A stretch of DNA of 64,000 nucleotides. Source: Thalassia testudinum. Lineage: Eukaryota; Streptophyta; Magnoliopsida; Alismatales; Hydrocharitaceae. The position numbers and the translations under genes are program-made. The notes under the pieces were generated by a model. The model did no database searches and was not told the origin of the DNA. It saw only the letters and a list, made by a program, of their open reading frames with translations. Below, piece by piece: positions 9,634 through 20,722 of the stretch; position 1 is the stretch's first letter, and each line of letters opens with the position of its first letter. Location of the stretch: contig JAZHRO010000026.1 of the NCBI GenBank assembly GCA_037157565.1, positions 34,958,501 through 35,022,500 on the forward strand, given 5' to 3'.

Positions 9634-11286
9634 TGATTAGCCCATATTTGTGGGATATTTAAGTATTTAAGTGTCTAGACATTAAGTTAATTTTAACATT
9701 TAGATAGCATACATTAGTATGTAAATAAATTAATTCATATTTTTAGCTTAAGTGCATAATTCATGCATTTAGAATTAACCTAGGATTGCATACATTTGAT
9801 TAGTTAATTAATTAGGTGCATTACATCCACTATTTTAATTAACGTAGAAGTTAAGGAGTTATGTATAAATAATTCTAATTATTTTATTATCCTTTTTTCT
9901 TCTCCTTTGCAGGTAACCGCTTCGTCTCCGCCTCCTCCTGCACATTCACTTGTCTAGCATTGACTCGACGGTGGCCTTTTGAATTTCAAATCTTTGTAGC
10001 TGTGGCTACAAAGGAGGAGGAATGGATTCCGTTCAAGGGGAGGCCACCACCATTCTAACCACCACTATGCAGAGCTTAGAACTTCTTCATTCCACACCAC
10101 CGACCTCCCACCGTGAGCACAAGACCACTCCACCGCGGGCAGGCGGGGTGACAGACCGCTGCGCCATCAATGGCTTGTGCAACTCACTGCGAGCGTGTGC
10201 CTGAAGGCCATGCAACCACTGTCATCAACCATCACCAGCATCCACCTCCATCTTCTTCCCCATGCTCTGTTTTTCCTCCACTCCACCAAAAAGAACCCAA
10301 AAATCACACCATCCCCACGTGCAGCAGCAGCCACATCCAACTCCCCTCCTCGTGCGACCGTCCAGGCCACTGCTCCACACGCCGCCCTTCCCGCACGACC
10401 TGTGCACATCACCTACAGCAACAGCCTCCACGCTGCAACACCTCCTCCAGCGCATAGCAGCACCAGCTACCCGCCTCCAGCGCACCACCCGCACACACGC
10501 TGCAACCAACCCCCACGCCTCCTTCTGCTCGTGCACACCACAGCCCGCACAGTGGCCTGCAGCACCTTCTCCTCCACGCGCACGTCACCTGCATGCCCCC
10601 ACGCCAGCGCCTCCAGCGCCCCCTGCAGCACCTACAGCTGTGCGGCCACCAGAGCCCACGCGTGCTCGTGCAGCCTGTAGCGCCCACCCCTTCAGTGGGC
10701 GTCGCCTCCGCTCCCCTTTGAGCGCACAGCACCTCCACGCGCCCTCACCTTCAGTGCTTGTAGCGCTCGCACGTTGCCTCCGCACTCCCTCTAGCAAGCG
10801 CAGCTAGCAGCAGCAACTGCCACTGCCGCCACAGCTTCTCTCCTCCATCCAGCCGGCCCAAGCCATCTCACGACGTGTCGCCACCACCACCACGAAGGCC
10901 TTGCTTCGGCCGACCTCTTGTAGGAGTAGCTCCTTGAATGAGACTCTCTCCCGTGTGCGAGGAGGAGAGAGGTATAATCCTCTATTTTTACTTTCATTAA
11001 TATTTACATTTGAATGCCAATGCCAAACTTTCATTTTTATTTTAATATTTGAAATATTGAGTGAAATTGCAACTTCATGCTCATCTTTTCTCATAATTAC
11101 TTGGCTTTTGTTATTCACATCTTTTGACATTGGTTGTGGGTTCAGATGTGCACAAATTCTCTCTAATGCATGTCAATTGGAAATTACAGAGATTCATCAC
11201 ATATTTATTGAATATTTCAGTGAGGAAAAATTGCACATTTAACCTTACATTTTTGAGTTATTGTGTGTCATCTTTTCGCCACATTT
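9634..11286 (+). repeat. 3' LTR of element A, first part (U3, R and part of U5)
   Basis: It starts TGATTAGCCCATATTTGTGGG immediately after the second PPT and matches the LTRs of element C in its first 300 bases. It becomes a GC-rich, C-dense region (10020-10900), then AT-rich. Element B interrupts it at 11287; CATTT at 11282-11286 is the target-site duplication. Proline-rich reading frames across 10020-10800 are not credible genes. Confidence 0.88.
9864..9871 (+). promoter_or_regulatory. TATA box of element A 3' LTR
   Basis: TATAAATA about 230 bases into the LTR. The aligned position in both LTRs of element C is TATATAAATA. Confidence 0.6.
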
Positions 11287-13004
11287 TTTTGAAGCTACGG
11301 GTTACCACGCTATCGTATTTGATTTTGAAAAACCTGTTGTTGTAGTTTGAAAGAGAAGAACTCGTGTTCAACAAATAAAATTTATACCGACATAGAAATC
11401 CCAGGTCGAACTCAGGGAGGCTACGTCAATCTATATTCGCAATTATATTTTTTTAGGGTTTTTGTTGAAAGGCGAAGTAATTACAATGAGGTAATATAAA
11501 CAATCAGAATAAGAGAGAGAGAGAGAAAACATGCACTTAATATTTCAAAATGTTTATACAATTAAACCAATGAGAAATTACACTAAAAAGTAGGAAAATT
11601 CTACTCTAGAAAGCTGGAAAGAGGAATAGGAGAGAGAAGTTATCCTCCTCGACGATCACTTAGAGGACGAGCTGGATAGGACGAAGCCTGGAAAATGAAG
11701 GACAGAGCAGGAAGAAGGAGGTCGAGGCAGGAGGAATGAGAATGGGGCAGCACGTCGTCGTCGTCGCGGGATCCACTTCTGAAATGGTGGTGAAAATTTG
11801 ACTTTATCTCTCGAGGAGCATCCCGGGTGTGGGATAAACTTCTCTTGAGCTTTGGAGAGGGAGAGAAGAGAAGGAAGGGATGAGAATTTCGTATGGAGGG
11901 GGTCTCCTTTTATAGTTGCAAGGAGTGAGGGCAATTTGGTCTTTTTATGTTGAAAATCATCAATCCAAGACCTTTAGTGATGGATAAATCTATCACTAAG
12001 GTCTGAACGTGGCCGTAGTGGGGCGGCACGTGCATGCCCGCTCACATCCCCGCACTTAATGCCTTTCCACGTTCTCTAAATCTCTGCCGTTCGATCGTGA
12101 GATCGAACGACTAAGAGTGCTTCTCACAATGCCTCCTCTACACACACATACGCGTGCAATCCCACGTCACGTGGGGTAGTGCAATGGCGCATGGATGCTA
12201 CCGGGCACGCACAGCCGTTGGATCTTCATCGGGCGGTTGATCGTGCCCGTGTGCCCGCTCGCTTCTCGCGACTCAAACCCACGCCCAATTGTGGCCAAAC
12301 GCCTTATCCACTGTTCTGCGCGTGTGGATGGGCGGGTGGTGTGCGTTAGGTGCGAGAGATCTAGATCATTGGATTGAGATCCAATGGTCGAGTCTACATC
12401 TTCAGTTGGGCTTCAGAGAATGAAGACGCCAGCTAAGATCCACTCTCAGCCGTTGGATCTTGATCTAACGACAGAGAGGCGTGGGCGCTAAAGGCTTCAG
12501 CAGCTATGTGCGGCCGGTTGGGCAACCAAGATGGCACCACGTGGCACCATCTTGGTTGTCCATCTTCTGGATGATGTAGATGGTGCCACGGATATCGGAT
12601 TGAGTTGATTTTCGCTTCGATAGGCTGCGATCGTCGATTCGAATCCATTCGTACGGTTGGATTTATCATCTGATGTGCAGATTAACACCATCTTGGCCCT
12701 TGATCTTCTAGGGTTCTTCAGTCTCTATCTGATGCTACGGATATCCGATTAAGGCGATCTTGGAGTCGTTGAACTCCAATTGTTGCCTTGATCAAATCCG
12801 TACGGTTCGATCTTAGATCCGAGGCCCCGATAAAAAGTTGCCCAGTCCTTGAACATAAAAGGAGACAATTAACCTCCATTTTATTTAGACTAATCTAAAT
12901 ACAAAATGATGCATGCTATGCAATATCTATGGTATGTAATGCAATTCTATGCTTAGGAACATGCATAAATAGACATTTTATATATTATAAACATGTTTAC
13001 ATCA
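11287..13004 (-). repeat. 3' LTR of element B
   Basis: Read on the minus strand it starts TGATGTAAACATGTTTA at 13004, with the perfect palindrome TAAACATGTTTA, and ends at 11287. It matches 20723-22420 throughout but has clearly diverged. U3 contains CCGTTGGAT motifs (near 12223 and 12445) and a 40-base near-palindrome centred on CCACGTGG at 12520-12561. A (GA)n run lies near 11512. Confidence 0.92.
11906..11914 (-). promoter_or_regulatory. TATA box of element B 3' LTR
   Basis: On the minus strand the sequence reads TATAAAAGG, and the same box is conserved in the other LTR at 21363-21371. Confidence 0.6.
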
Positions 13005-14388
13005 CACCCCCATGCCTATCTTTTGCTAGTCCCTAGCAAAAACTATATGCTATTTATAAAAGAATTAGGTTGGATTATTTTGGCATAAGTTATTTTCAAC
13101 ATTAAGCAAATGTTTACTTAGGATCTGAACTTTCAAAGACACAACAATGCCCGGGTATCTGCCAAAATGCAGACCGCCTCAAGTCCTCGCCTTATTCAAA
13201 GAAAATTTTCTTTTTCTCATTTTCTTCTTTTCTAATTTTTTTGGATTTTTGAGTTTAGGGTTAAAGAGTGGCTTTCTACGGCCATTCAACTCACCCAAGA
13301 TTTGATGAGAACCCTAAGTTTTAAGCATCTTATTGTGAATGTGATAAACTCGTTGATCGGTAATTAGAACAGACTTCGGATTTCTATGCCTCTAGGTGAC
13401 CTTAGAAAGAGAGTTCTACCTAAAGGTGTATCTTGTCAACCGGCAACTTTCTCCCTACTTTTATTTTTATGGGGTCAACACAAGGGTGAATCTAGTGTAT
13501 ATCTCCCCGATTTATTCTACTTCTCCGCTTCTTCCTAAGTGTTTTGGAAATTTCAGTGCATTTCTTGAGCTGGGTTCTGGACAACAGGTCGATGAGCTGT
13601 TACCACCAATAACTTGCCAGCCATACTCGTGGGGGGAAGTGTAGCTTATTTTTTTTATTTTCTTTTTCTTTTCTCCTTTTCTTTTTTTTGACTTTTCTTT
13701 TTTTTAAGTAGGTGTCTTCCCTGATCAAAGATTTACCTAAAGGCAGCAAGAAGAGAATGGTTCAATGTCTAGGCTCTGAACAACCTACCTATGGGCTATT
13801 ACCCATGATAACTTACTAGCCATATCACCCTAGAAGGTTCATTAACTACCTAATTTTAGTTAAAATCGTCGATCAACAAGTCAGTGAAAAGAAAGTGTGT
13901 AGATGCTTAAGACTCAAAGTTCCCTCAAATCAAAGGGTGGGTTGATAAGTAGTGTACTTATCACCCAAACTTACTTACTCAAATTATAATAAAATTAAGA
14001 TGGCGAGGACTCGAAAAACAAATCCACATTTTAGTGGATACAAGGGCCGATTAAGTTCAAAGACCTGAAGGGTCTTTGTGTTCAGATCCTAATGTAATAT
14101 TTCCTAAGATTGAAAAGTCCTAATGTCCAAATATTCCTTCCTAATTCAATTTTTTATATATATATAAGAAGAGAACTACAGGAATTTCACAAAGCTGACA
14201 AAATGATTCAAAAAAATGAATCTACCCCCCATGCCTAGCTGATGCAATGTCAACATTGAGAAAGAGACATGAAAGAAAGGGTAGAGTATGAAAGATATCA
14301 CCTGAATATGAAGCTCGGGTCAGCTTTGTGTCATATGTACAACTGCTGAGTTTAATGCCATCAGCTAGGCGAAGTCCAGCCAAAGAAG
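13005..14388 (-). other. Element B 3' noncoding module between two polypurine tracts
   Basis: The LTR-adjacent PPT reads GATAGGCATGGGGGTG on the minus strand (13005-13020). A second tract, GGCATGGGGGGTAG, lies at 14223-14236 next to a GACATTG motif. Between them two copies of a GCTGGCAAGTTATTGGTGGTAA-like unit (about 13600-13640 and 13780-13830) match the paired units of element N2. The motif GGCATTAAACTCAGCAG lies just after the integrase end (14344-14366). The short ORF at 13396-13644 on the plus strand is antisense to this and not convincing. Confidence 0.7.
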
Positions 14389-15903
14389 TCACAATATGGC
14401 TAGAGTACGGTCAATAACAAGCTTCAGACATTGACCATTGACTTTAAATGTGTTACCCATCTTTGGGTCAGAGATCTGAATGGCTCCATTTGGAAAAATC
14501 TGGTCGATAATGAATGGGCCATTCCATTTAGATTTAAGTTTGCCAAGAAAGAGCTTAAGTAGAGAATCGAATAACCAGACCTTCTGGTGCGGCTCAAAGC
14601 TCTTGTGGGAAATCAATTGATCATGTAGAGCTTTGGTCCGAGCCTTGTAGATCTTGGCATTCTCATATGCATCATTTCTAAGCTCTTCCAACTCAGATAG
14701 TTGGAGTTTCCTGGTCTTCCTAGCTAAATTTAGATCTAAATTGCATTGCTTGATCACCTAGAATGCCCTATGTTCAATCTCTACGGGTAGATGACACACC
14801 TTTCCATACACCAAATGAAACGGAGACATGCCGATGGGTGTTTTATACGCCGTACAGTAGGCCCAAAGAGCGTCCTCAAGCTTTTGAGTCCAGTCCTTGC
14901 GATCAAGCCTAACCATTTTCTGCAGAATATTCTTGATCTCTCGATTGGTGATCTCGGCCTGTCCATTCGTCTGGGGATGGTAAGGTGTGGAGATTCGGTG
15001 ATTAACCTCGTATTTGGCCAACAAATTTCAGAATTGGGCATTAGTAAAATGAGTGCCACCGTCATTGATGATATTTTTCTTGACAAAATTGATTTGGTCA
15101 AGAAAAATGGCCCTCGGAATCTCGAACCTGAAGATATTTTTCTTGACAAAATCGATAACCACCTTGTGGTCATTGGTCTAAGTGGGAATCGCCTCAATCC
15201 ATTTGGACACATAATCAATAACAACAAGAATGTACTGACGTCCAAATGAAGGGAGAAAGGGTCCCATGAAATCGATGACCCAAACATCGAAGATTTTGAC
15301 ATGAAGAATTGGGTTTATGGGCATCATATCTCTCTTAGTTATGCTCCTGAGTGCCTCACATCGAGAACATGACCTTGAGAAATCCTGGGCATCCTTAAAT
15401 AAAGACGGCCAATACAAGCCAAATTGCAAAATTTTTGCAGCCGTCTTTTTCCCGGAGAAATGTCCACCACACGCAAATGCATGGCAGAACTTGAGTATAC
15501 TATTGAATTCATTCTCCAGAATACATCAGCGAATAATCTGATCAGAGCCAATGCGGTACAGGTCAAGGTCCTCCCAGAAGTAGTATTTGGCCTTAGATTT
15601 AAGTCTATCTCATTGTTTCTTGGTCCAATCCTGGGGGATTTGACCAACGGCCAAATAGTTAACAATGTCAGCAAACCATGGGGTTTGGACACCTGAAACT
15701 ACAAGGATAGCTTCGTCCAGAAAAGTGTCAGCAAGCAGGATGTCCGAACGAGAAGAATCACTTAGGAGTCTCGACAAATGATCCACCACCAGATTTTGTA
15801 CCCCAGTTTTATCCTTGATTTCAAGATCAAATTCTTGAAGTAAAAGAATCCAACGAATAAGCTAGGGTTTGGCATCCTTTTTGGCCAAGAGATGTCTCAA
15901 GGC
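14389..15903 (-). pseudogene. Element B: integrase (broken, with internal duplication)
   Basis: On the minus strand the zinc-finger Cys pair (CSRCE), WVIDFMGPF, DGGTHFTNAQF and the [13 protein letters not shown] catalytic-Glu region are visible, then KSKWNGPFIIDQIF at the C-terminus. Near the second catalytic Asp there is an imperfect in-frame insertion: a 24-base sequence at 15133-15156 recurs at 15070-15093. The added residues (FLDQINFVKKNI) sit between RAI and INDGG. Stops occur at 14758 and inside NAQF. Integrase activity is very unlikely. Confidence 0.88.
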
Positions 15904-17105
15904 CTAGTGGTCGGTATAGATGATGACATAAGACCCTAAGAGATAAGCCTTGAATTTTTCCAAAGCAAATACTACGGCTAGTAATTCCTTTTTAGTAACA
16001 ATGTAATTCCTCTGGGCTTCATCCAGAGTTTTACTAGCGTAGTAAATAACAGAGGGCTTCCTGTCAATTTTCTGACCCAAAATAGCCCCGACCGCATAAT
16101 CAAAAGCGTCGATCATGATCTCAAAAGGGGCTATCCAAATCGGTGGTTGCAACACTAGAGCACAAGTGACTGTCATTTTCAGGAAATCAAATGCCTTACG
16201 GCATGATTCATCGAAAACAAATGGCAATTTTTTGGCAAGAAGATTGCTCAGGGAACGAGCAACCTTCGAGAAATCCTTGATGAATCTTCTGTAGAATCCC
16301 ACATGACCAAGAAATGATCGAATTTGTTTAACAGATGTGGGAGGAGGAAGTTTAGCGATAGCATCAACCTTAGCTTTATCCACTTCAATTCCCTGTTCAG
16401 AGATTACATGACCCAAGACAGTGCCTTCTTGTGTCATGAAATGACTCTTTTCCCAGCTAAGGACCAATCATGTTTTGATACATCGCTTAAGAATCATTTT
16501 CTAGATTAGCCAAACAAGAGTCAAACAATTCTCCAAAAATAGAGAAATCGTCCATTAAGACTTCCATAAACTCTCCCACCATGTCAGAGAATATGGCTAA
16601 CATACTTCTTTGAAAAGTCAGGTTCATTGCATAAACCGAAAGGCATCCTACGGAAAGCAAAGGTTTCATAGGGACAGGTGAAAGTAGATTTTTCCTGATC
16701 CTCGGGATGGATAGGAACTTGGTTGTATCCCGAGTAGCCATCAAGAAAACAGAAGTACTTCTGCCCGACTCATCTTTCCAAGATTTGATCAATGGAAAAC
16801 AAGGGGAAATGATCCTTTTTCGTGGTTGTGTTCAGCTTCCTGTAATCGATACAAACCCTCCAAGAGGAATCTGAACGAGTTGTGACAGATTCTCCTCTCT
16901 CGTTAGTCACAACGGTAATCCCGACTTTCTTGGGAACAATCTGCATGGGACTTACCCGGGGACTATCAAAGATTGGATAAATAATTCCTGCATCGAGCCA
17001 CTTAATGATTTTCTTTTTGACCACTTCTCGCATATTTGGATTTAATCTCCTCTGCATCTGGTGAGAAGGGCGGGATCCATCTTCCAAGAATATTCTATGA
17101 TTACA
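15904..17105 (-). pseudogene. Element B: reverse transcriptase and RNase H (broken)
   Basis: Minus-strand pieces 16770-17087 (MQRRLNPNMREVVKKKI to WRVCIDYRKLN), 16487-16792 (VLMDDFSIFG, the catalytic box) and 15904-16467 ([37 protein letters not shown], then RNase H IDAFDYAVGAILGQ) together make a standard Athila RT/RNase H. At least one frameshift and several stops separate the pieces. The frame closes around IIYTDH with a stop shortly after. Confidence 0.88.
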
Positions 17106-18014
17106 CTAAGATGTCTCGATCCCCCAAAGGTCATGAATGGCCCAACCAATTGCCTCATTGTGTTCCTTCAGGACCTTGATCAATTTAATCTCTTGCTCCT
17201 TTGTTAATTTAGCACTGATAATCACAAGCAGCATCTTCTGTGGTCCTAAAAATTGATATTTCAAATTCTCAGGCAATGGTTTAAGTTTAAGCTGGGGTGG
17301 GTTGATGATTGATGGTAAGGAAGATGCTGAAGACTCATCAAGATGAAGAGGTTGAGAGTGAACAAAATCAATAACCTCTTCAGAAGATGGCAGGTCTGCC
17401 ATAGAGGGTTGCGGGTCCGATTCATCATCTAAGGAGGAACTTTCAATTGAAGAAACCATCAAACAAGTTTCAATGTTTACATTATCCTCCTCAAGTTCCT
17501 CAATAAATCCACAATCCTCAAATTTATTAATCACCTTAAAAATATCCAATTTCATTCGTTGATCCCCAAAGGCGATTTCCATGCTATCACTTTGACAGTT
17601 AATATTGGTGTTAGCGGTAGCTGGGAACGGATGCCCCAGAATGATGGGCGTGTTCCTCAGATTTTCCAGTACATCCATGTCAAGGACAAGGAAATCTATA
17701 GGAAAATAGAAATCATTGACCTTAACTATAACATCTTCAATAACGCCTTGCAGATTTGTGACCGAACAGTCCACTAACTGTAACATTACTGAAGTCGGCC
17801 GAAGTTCACCTAATCCAAACTTCTTGTAAAGAGAAGTCGGAATTAGGTTGATGGATGCACCTAGATCAAGAAGTGCTCTATCAAATGTGTAATCTTCGAC
17901 GACACAAGAAATTAACGGAGCACCTGGATCTCTCTTTTTCTGAGGGAGGTGGTGCAGGATAACAGAACTAGCCTGCTCGGAGAGTACCACCTTCCTCGGA
18001 ACAGATTCTCTCAA
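17106..18014 (-). pseudogene. Element B: aspartic protease and acidic linker
   Basis: A 302-residue open stretch carries FDRALLDLGASINLIPTSLY, the retropepsin active site in the DLGA form typical of Athila, then QGVIEDVIVKVNDFYFPIDFLVLD and ILGHPFPAT (the Arg of the usual ILGRPFL is His). An acidic Ser/Glu-rich linker runs to a stop at 17106. The enzyme would release gag and pol proteins from the precursor. The reading frame is open, but its surroundings are broken. Confidence 0.88.
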
Positions 18015-19794
18015 CTTATGCTTTTATGTACATAAATCCTTTGAAAATATCGCGTAAGCCGGTATATTCTTGATAGCATCAAGGAGAGGGATATTGATCT
18101 CAACATTCTTAAAAATATTCAGAAGCTCCTCATTGCTATCAACATGCTTCTTCTTCTTTGATTTGATCAAGGCTTCAGAAAAAGGAACATGAGTCAGATC
18201 TTTGGAATCAGGTTCCTGAGCCTTGATTTCTTCTCCAGAATTCTCCTCTCTCTTCTTAGGTTCTTTAGGATTTGGTAGATCATAACAGTGTGGTTGTGGA
18301 TCCTAAGTCTGCTTACCACTCCTCAAGGTAACAAAATTTGTAGATGCATAAGAGTTTGGGTCTTGGGGAGAGTTAGGAAAGATTGGAGGGGCTTGATTAG
18401 CCAAGAATTGTTGATGTGCAGAAGAAGAAGAAGAAGAGGAAGGACCCCGCTCAACCATCTGAGCATGTGTGTGTGGGTCCCTCTGATTTCCGTACCCATG
18501 GGCTTGGTTGCCCGGATTCAGAATATTTCCCGGGTTGGGAACGGGTTGGGATGGTAGAGATCCGGGTTGACGAGAGTTAGAAATGAGCCCAGTCTGCAAG
18601 TTATCCAACAAGGTTTTCATTTGCTGCATGAGCTGGAGCATGGATCCTTGCATCTCTACCATTTATCGGTTCAAATCAGCTTGCCCTATAGGTTGACGGG
18701 CATTCCAAGCTGGTTGATTGACCTGATTTGGGGGCAACTGAGTATACACATGACCCTGTCCCATTGGTCGTTGCGGAGCATAGTTCTAGGTCGGAATTGG
18801 GTCTGTTGCCCCTGGTTTTTCCAGGAGAAGTTAGGGTGGTTTCTCCAACCCAGATTATAAGCATTAGAGTAGGGGATGGATCTAATGTTCTCCTGTACAG
18901 CATAAACATCCTCATAGGGTGAGGATGGAGAGAAAGAAAGGGAAGGATCAGAAAAACTGGGATCAAAGGACCCAGTTTGGAACCCGTGGGGTTCCGAATA
19001 ATGCTGACTCACAGGTTGAGCCGCATCAAGTTGATTCACGAACTCCCGTCCAGAAGGAGCTCGCGAAGAATGGAATCCCGAATTTTGGAATTGAGTGGAT
19101 CGAGAGTTGTTCATAGAATTTCCAGCCATTCACTCTTACATTCTCTTAGCAACCAAGTCCACCTTATCAAGTTTATTACAAATCAATTCCATATCAAATG
19201 AATGAGTCATGGACTTCATTAACATTTGATCTGGGCTGCTGGGACCGGTTAAAAGTATCCATGGAGGCATGATTGATTGAATTCTCGCTCATTTCCTCAA
19301 TCATGTGCACTATCTGCATCTTTGTTGAGGAAATTGCCTTCGCAAGAAGTGTCCACGTGATTTCTAAGTTGCTCAGTCAACTTGTGGTAGAAGATCTGCA
19401 CAAGTTGCCATTTCGGCACCTCGTGGTGTGGACACCTCCGCAATAGGTCCCGAAATCGCTCTCAGGCCACATGAAACTGCTCCCCCAGTCGTTGGGTAAA
19501 GGTAGTGATTGCCCATCTCAAGGCATTCATATGTTCGACTAGGAAGAATTTCTTCAGAAAGGCCGATTTCAACTCATTCCAAGTTGCAATTGATCTTCCT
19601 ATTGTCCTGTACCAATGAGCGGCCTTATCCCTAAGAGAGTGGGGGAATAGCCTCATGATCATTTGCTCCTTATTCACATTTCGTGCCTTGGTGGTCTGGG
19701 CCAAAGTGGTTAAGTCCTCCAAGTGTTGAAATGGGTCTTCGAAGCCAATCCCATGATAATGTTTGATCAGGCTTATGGAATGATAATGGGTCAT
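18015..19794 (-). pseudogene. Element B: gag (broken)
   Basis: The capsid core is seen at 19462-19794 (MRLFPHSLRDKAAHWYRT, WNELKSAFLKKFF). A nucleocapsid-side region follows with the Athila signature WRNHPNFSWKNQ near 18840, then a Pro/Ser-rich stretch and IPLLDAIKNIPAYAIF before the protease. Stops and frame changes near 19460, 19130, 18670, 18300 and 18020 break it up. Gag would build the particle that packages element RNA. Confidence 0.82.
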
Positions 19795-20702
19795 GATAAT
19801 GTTTGATCAAGCTTAAGGCTAATGTCTACTCGATTTTATTAATTCCTAGGATTGTAGTGCTTATGGAATGTGATGGGCCCTTAAAATGGGTTGTGCCCTT
19901 AATGATTGATTGAGGATTGTGTAAGTGCATGCACAACCAGGGTTTTTAAGAAAGATTATTTGTGATGTGTGGATTTTAATGTTCAAATCTTGCTTAAGTA
20001 GCTTTTTGGGTTTAAAATTAGGTTGATTTCAATCAAGTTTGAGGCAAACTAGGTTTTCAAGCATGGATGAAGATCGCTTTCCTTTAAAACCAGAAATAAA
20101 GTGGAGTGCCTGGAATAGTCCTAGATTGAAAACCCTAAGGAGAAGCTACTTGATGAGTTGATTTTAGGTTGAGTGGTGCAACCCAAACAACTTAAACAAC
20201 TAGCTACAAATGCACCACTAGGTTAGGCACACAGAGATGATTAACCTAGAATGATTTCTACTCTTTTGTGTGTTGCTTTGTGTGTACTGGTTCCATAGAT
20301 CAGAACCCGGTTGAGTAGAAACAAATCAAATAGGTTAAGTGCCTTGAATGTGGGTGTATGTTGTGTGTCTGTTGAAAATTACCCCACAAAATTATCTTTT
20401 TGCTTTTTTTTTTTATAAGCAAGGGTGGAATGAGTGTAAGTGAGAATCCAAACAATCAAACTAATCCTAGGATTTATGTAAACACCTAGGTTAATTGGAC
20501 TTTGAATTTAATGTGACAAATGAAATCTATGGAGGGGGGAAGAATGGGGAGCACTTGCAATTGTCTTCAACTGCACTTTACTCCGGTCTACCGCTTGACG
20601 ATTCCTTGATGGAGGTCTCTGCAAAACAATAGGCACAAGAAAAAATAAGTTAGAAGACAATAAAGTGTGTGAAATGTGAAAAGAAGATCGAAAATCGTTG
20701 CC
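19795..20702 (-). other. Element B untranslated leader
   Basis: The 0.9 kb between PBS and gag is AT-rich and has no convincing ORF. Long leaders are usual in Athila elements and may carry packaging signals, but none can be identified by eye. Confidence 0.6.
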
Positions 20703-20720
20703 TCCCTGGCAACGGTGCCA
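20703..20720 (-). other. Primer-binding site of element B (tRNA-Asp type)
   Basis: Minus-strand TGGCACCGTTGCCAGGGA, two bases inside the LTR, matches the Athila PBS complementary to tRNA-Asp (TGGCGCCGTTGCC) with one difference in its first 13 bases. Confidence 0.88.
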
Positions 20721-20722
20721 AA

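Noticed and set aside
10022..10807. Overlapping Pro/Thr/Ala/His-rich ORFs on both strands
   Set aside because: They lie in the C-rich central part of the 3' LTR of A. All frames are low-complexity and open on both strands, as expected from composition, and the equivalent parts of the C LTRs (32726-33293, 44863-45521) are not conserved as protein.
12195..12691. Short ORFs on both strands in the U3 of the left LTR of B
   Set aside because: They overlap the G-box palindrome and CCGTTGGAT hairpins and are not preserved as protein in the partner LTR at 20723-22420.
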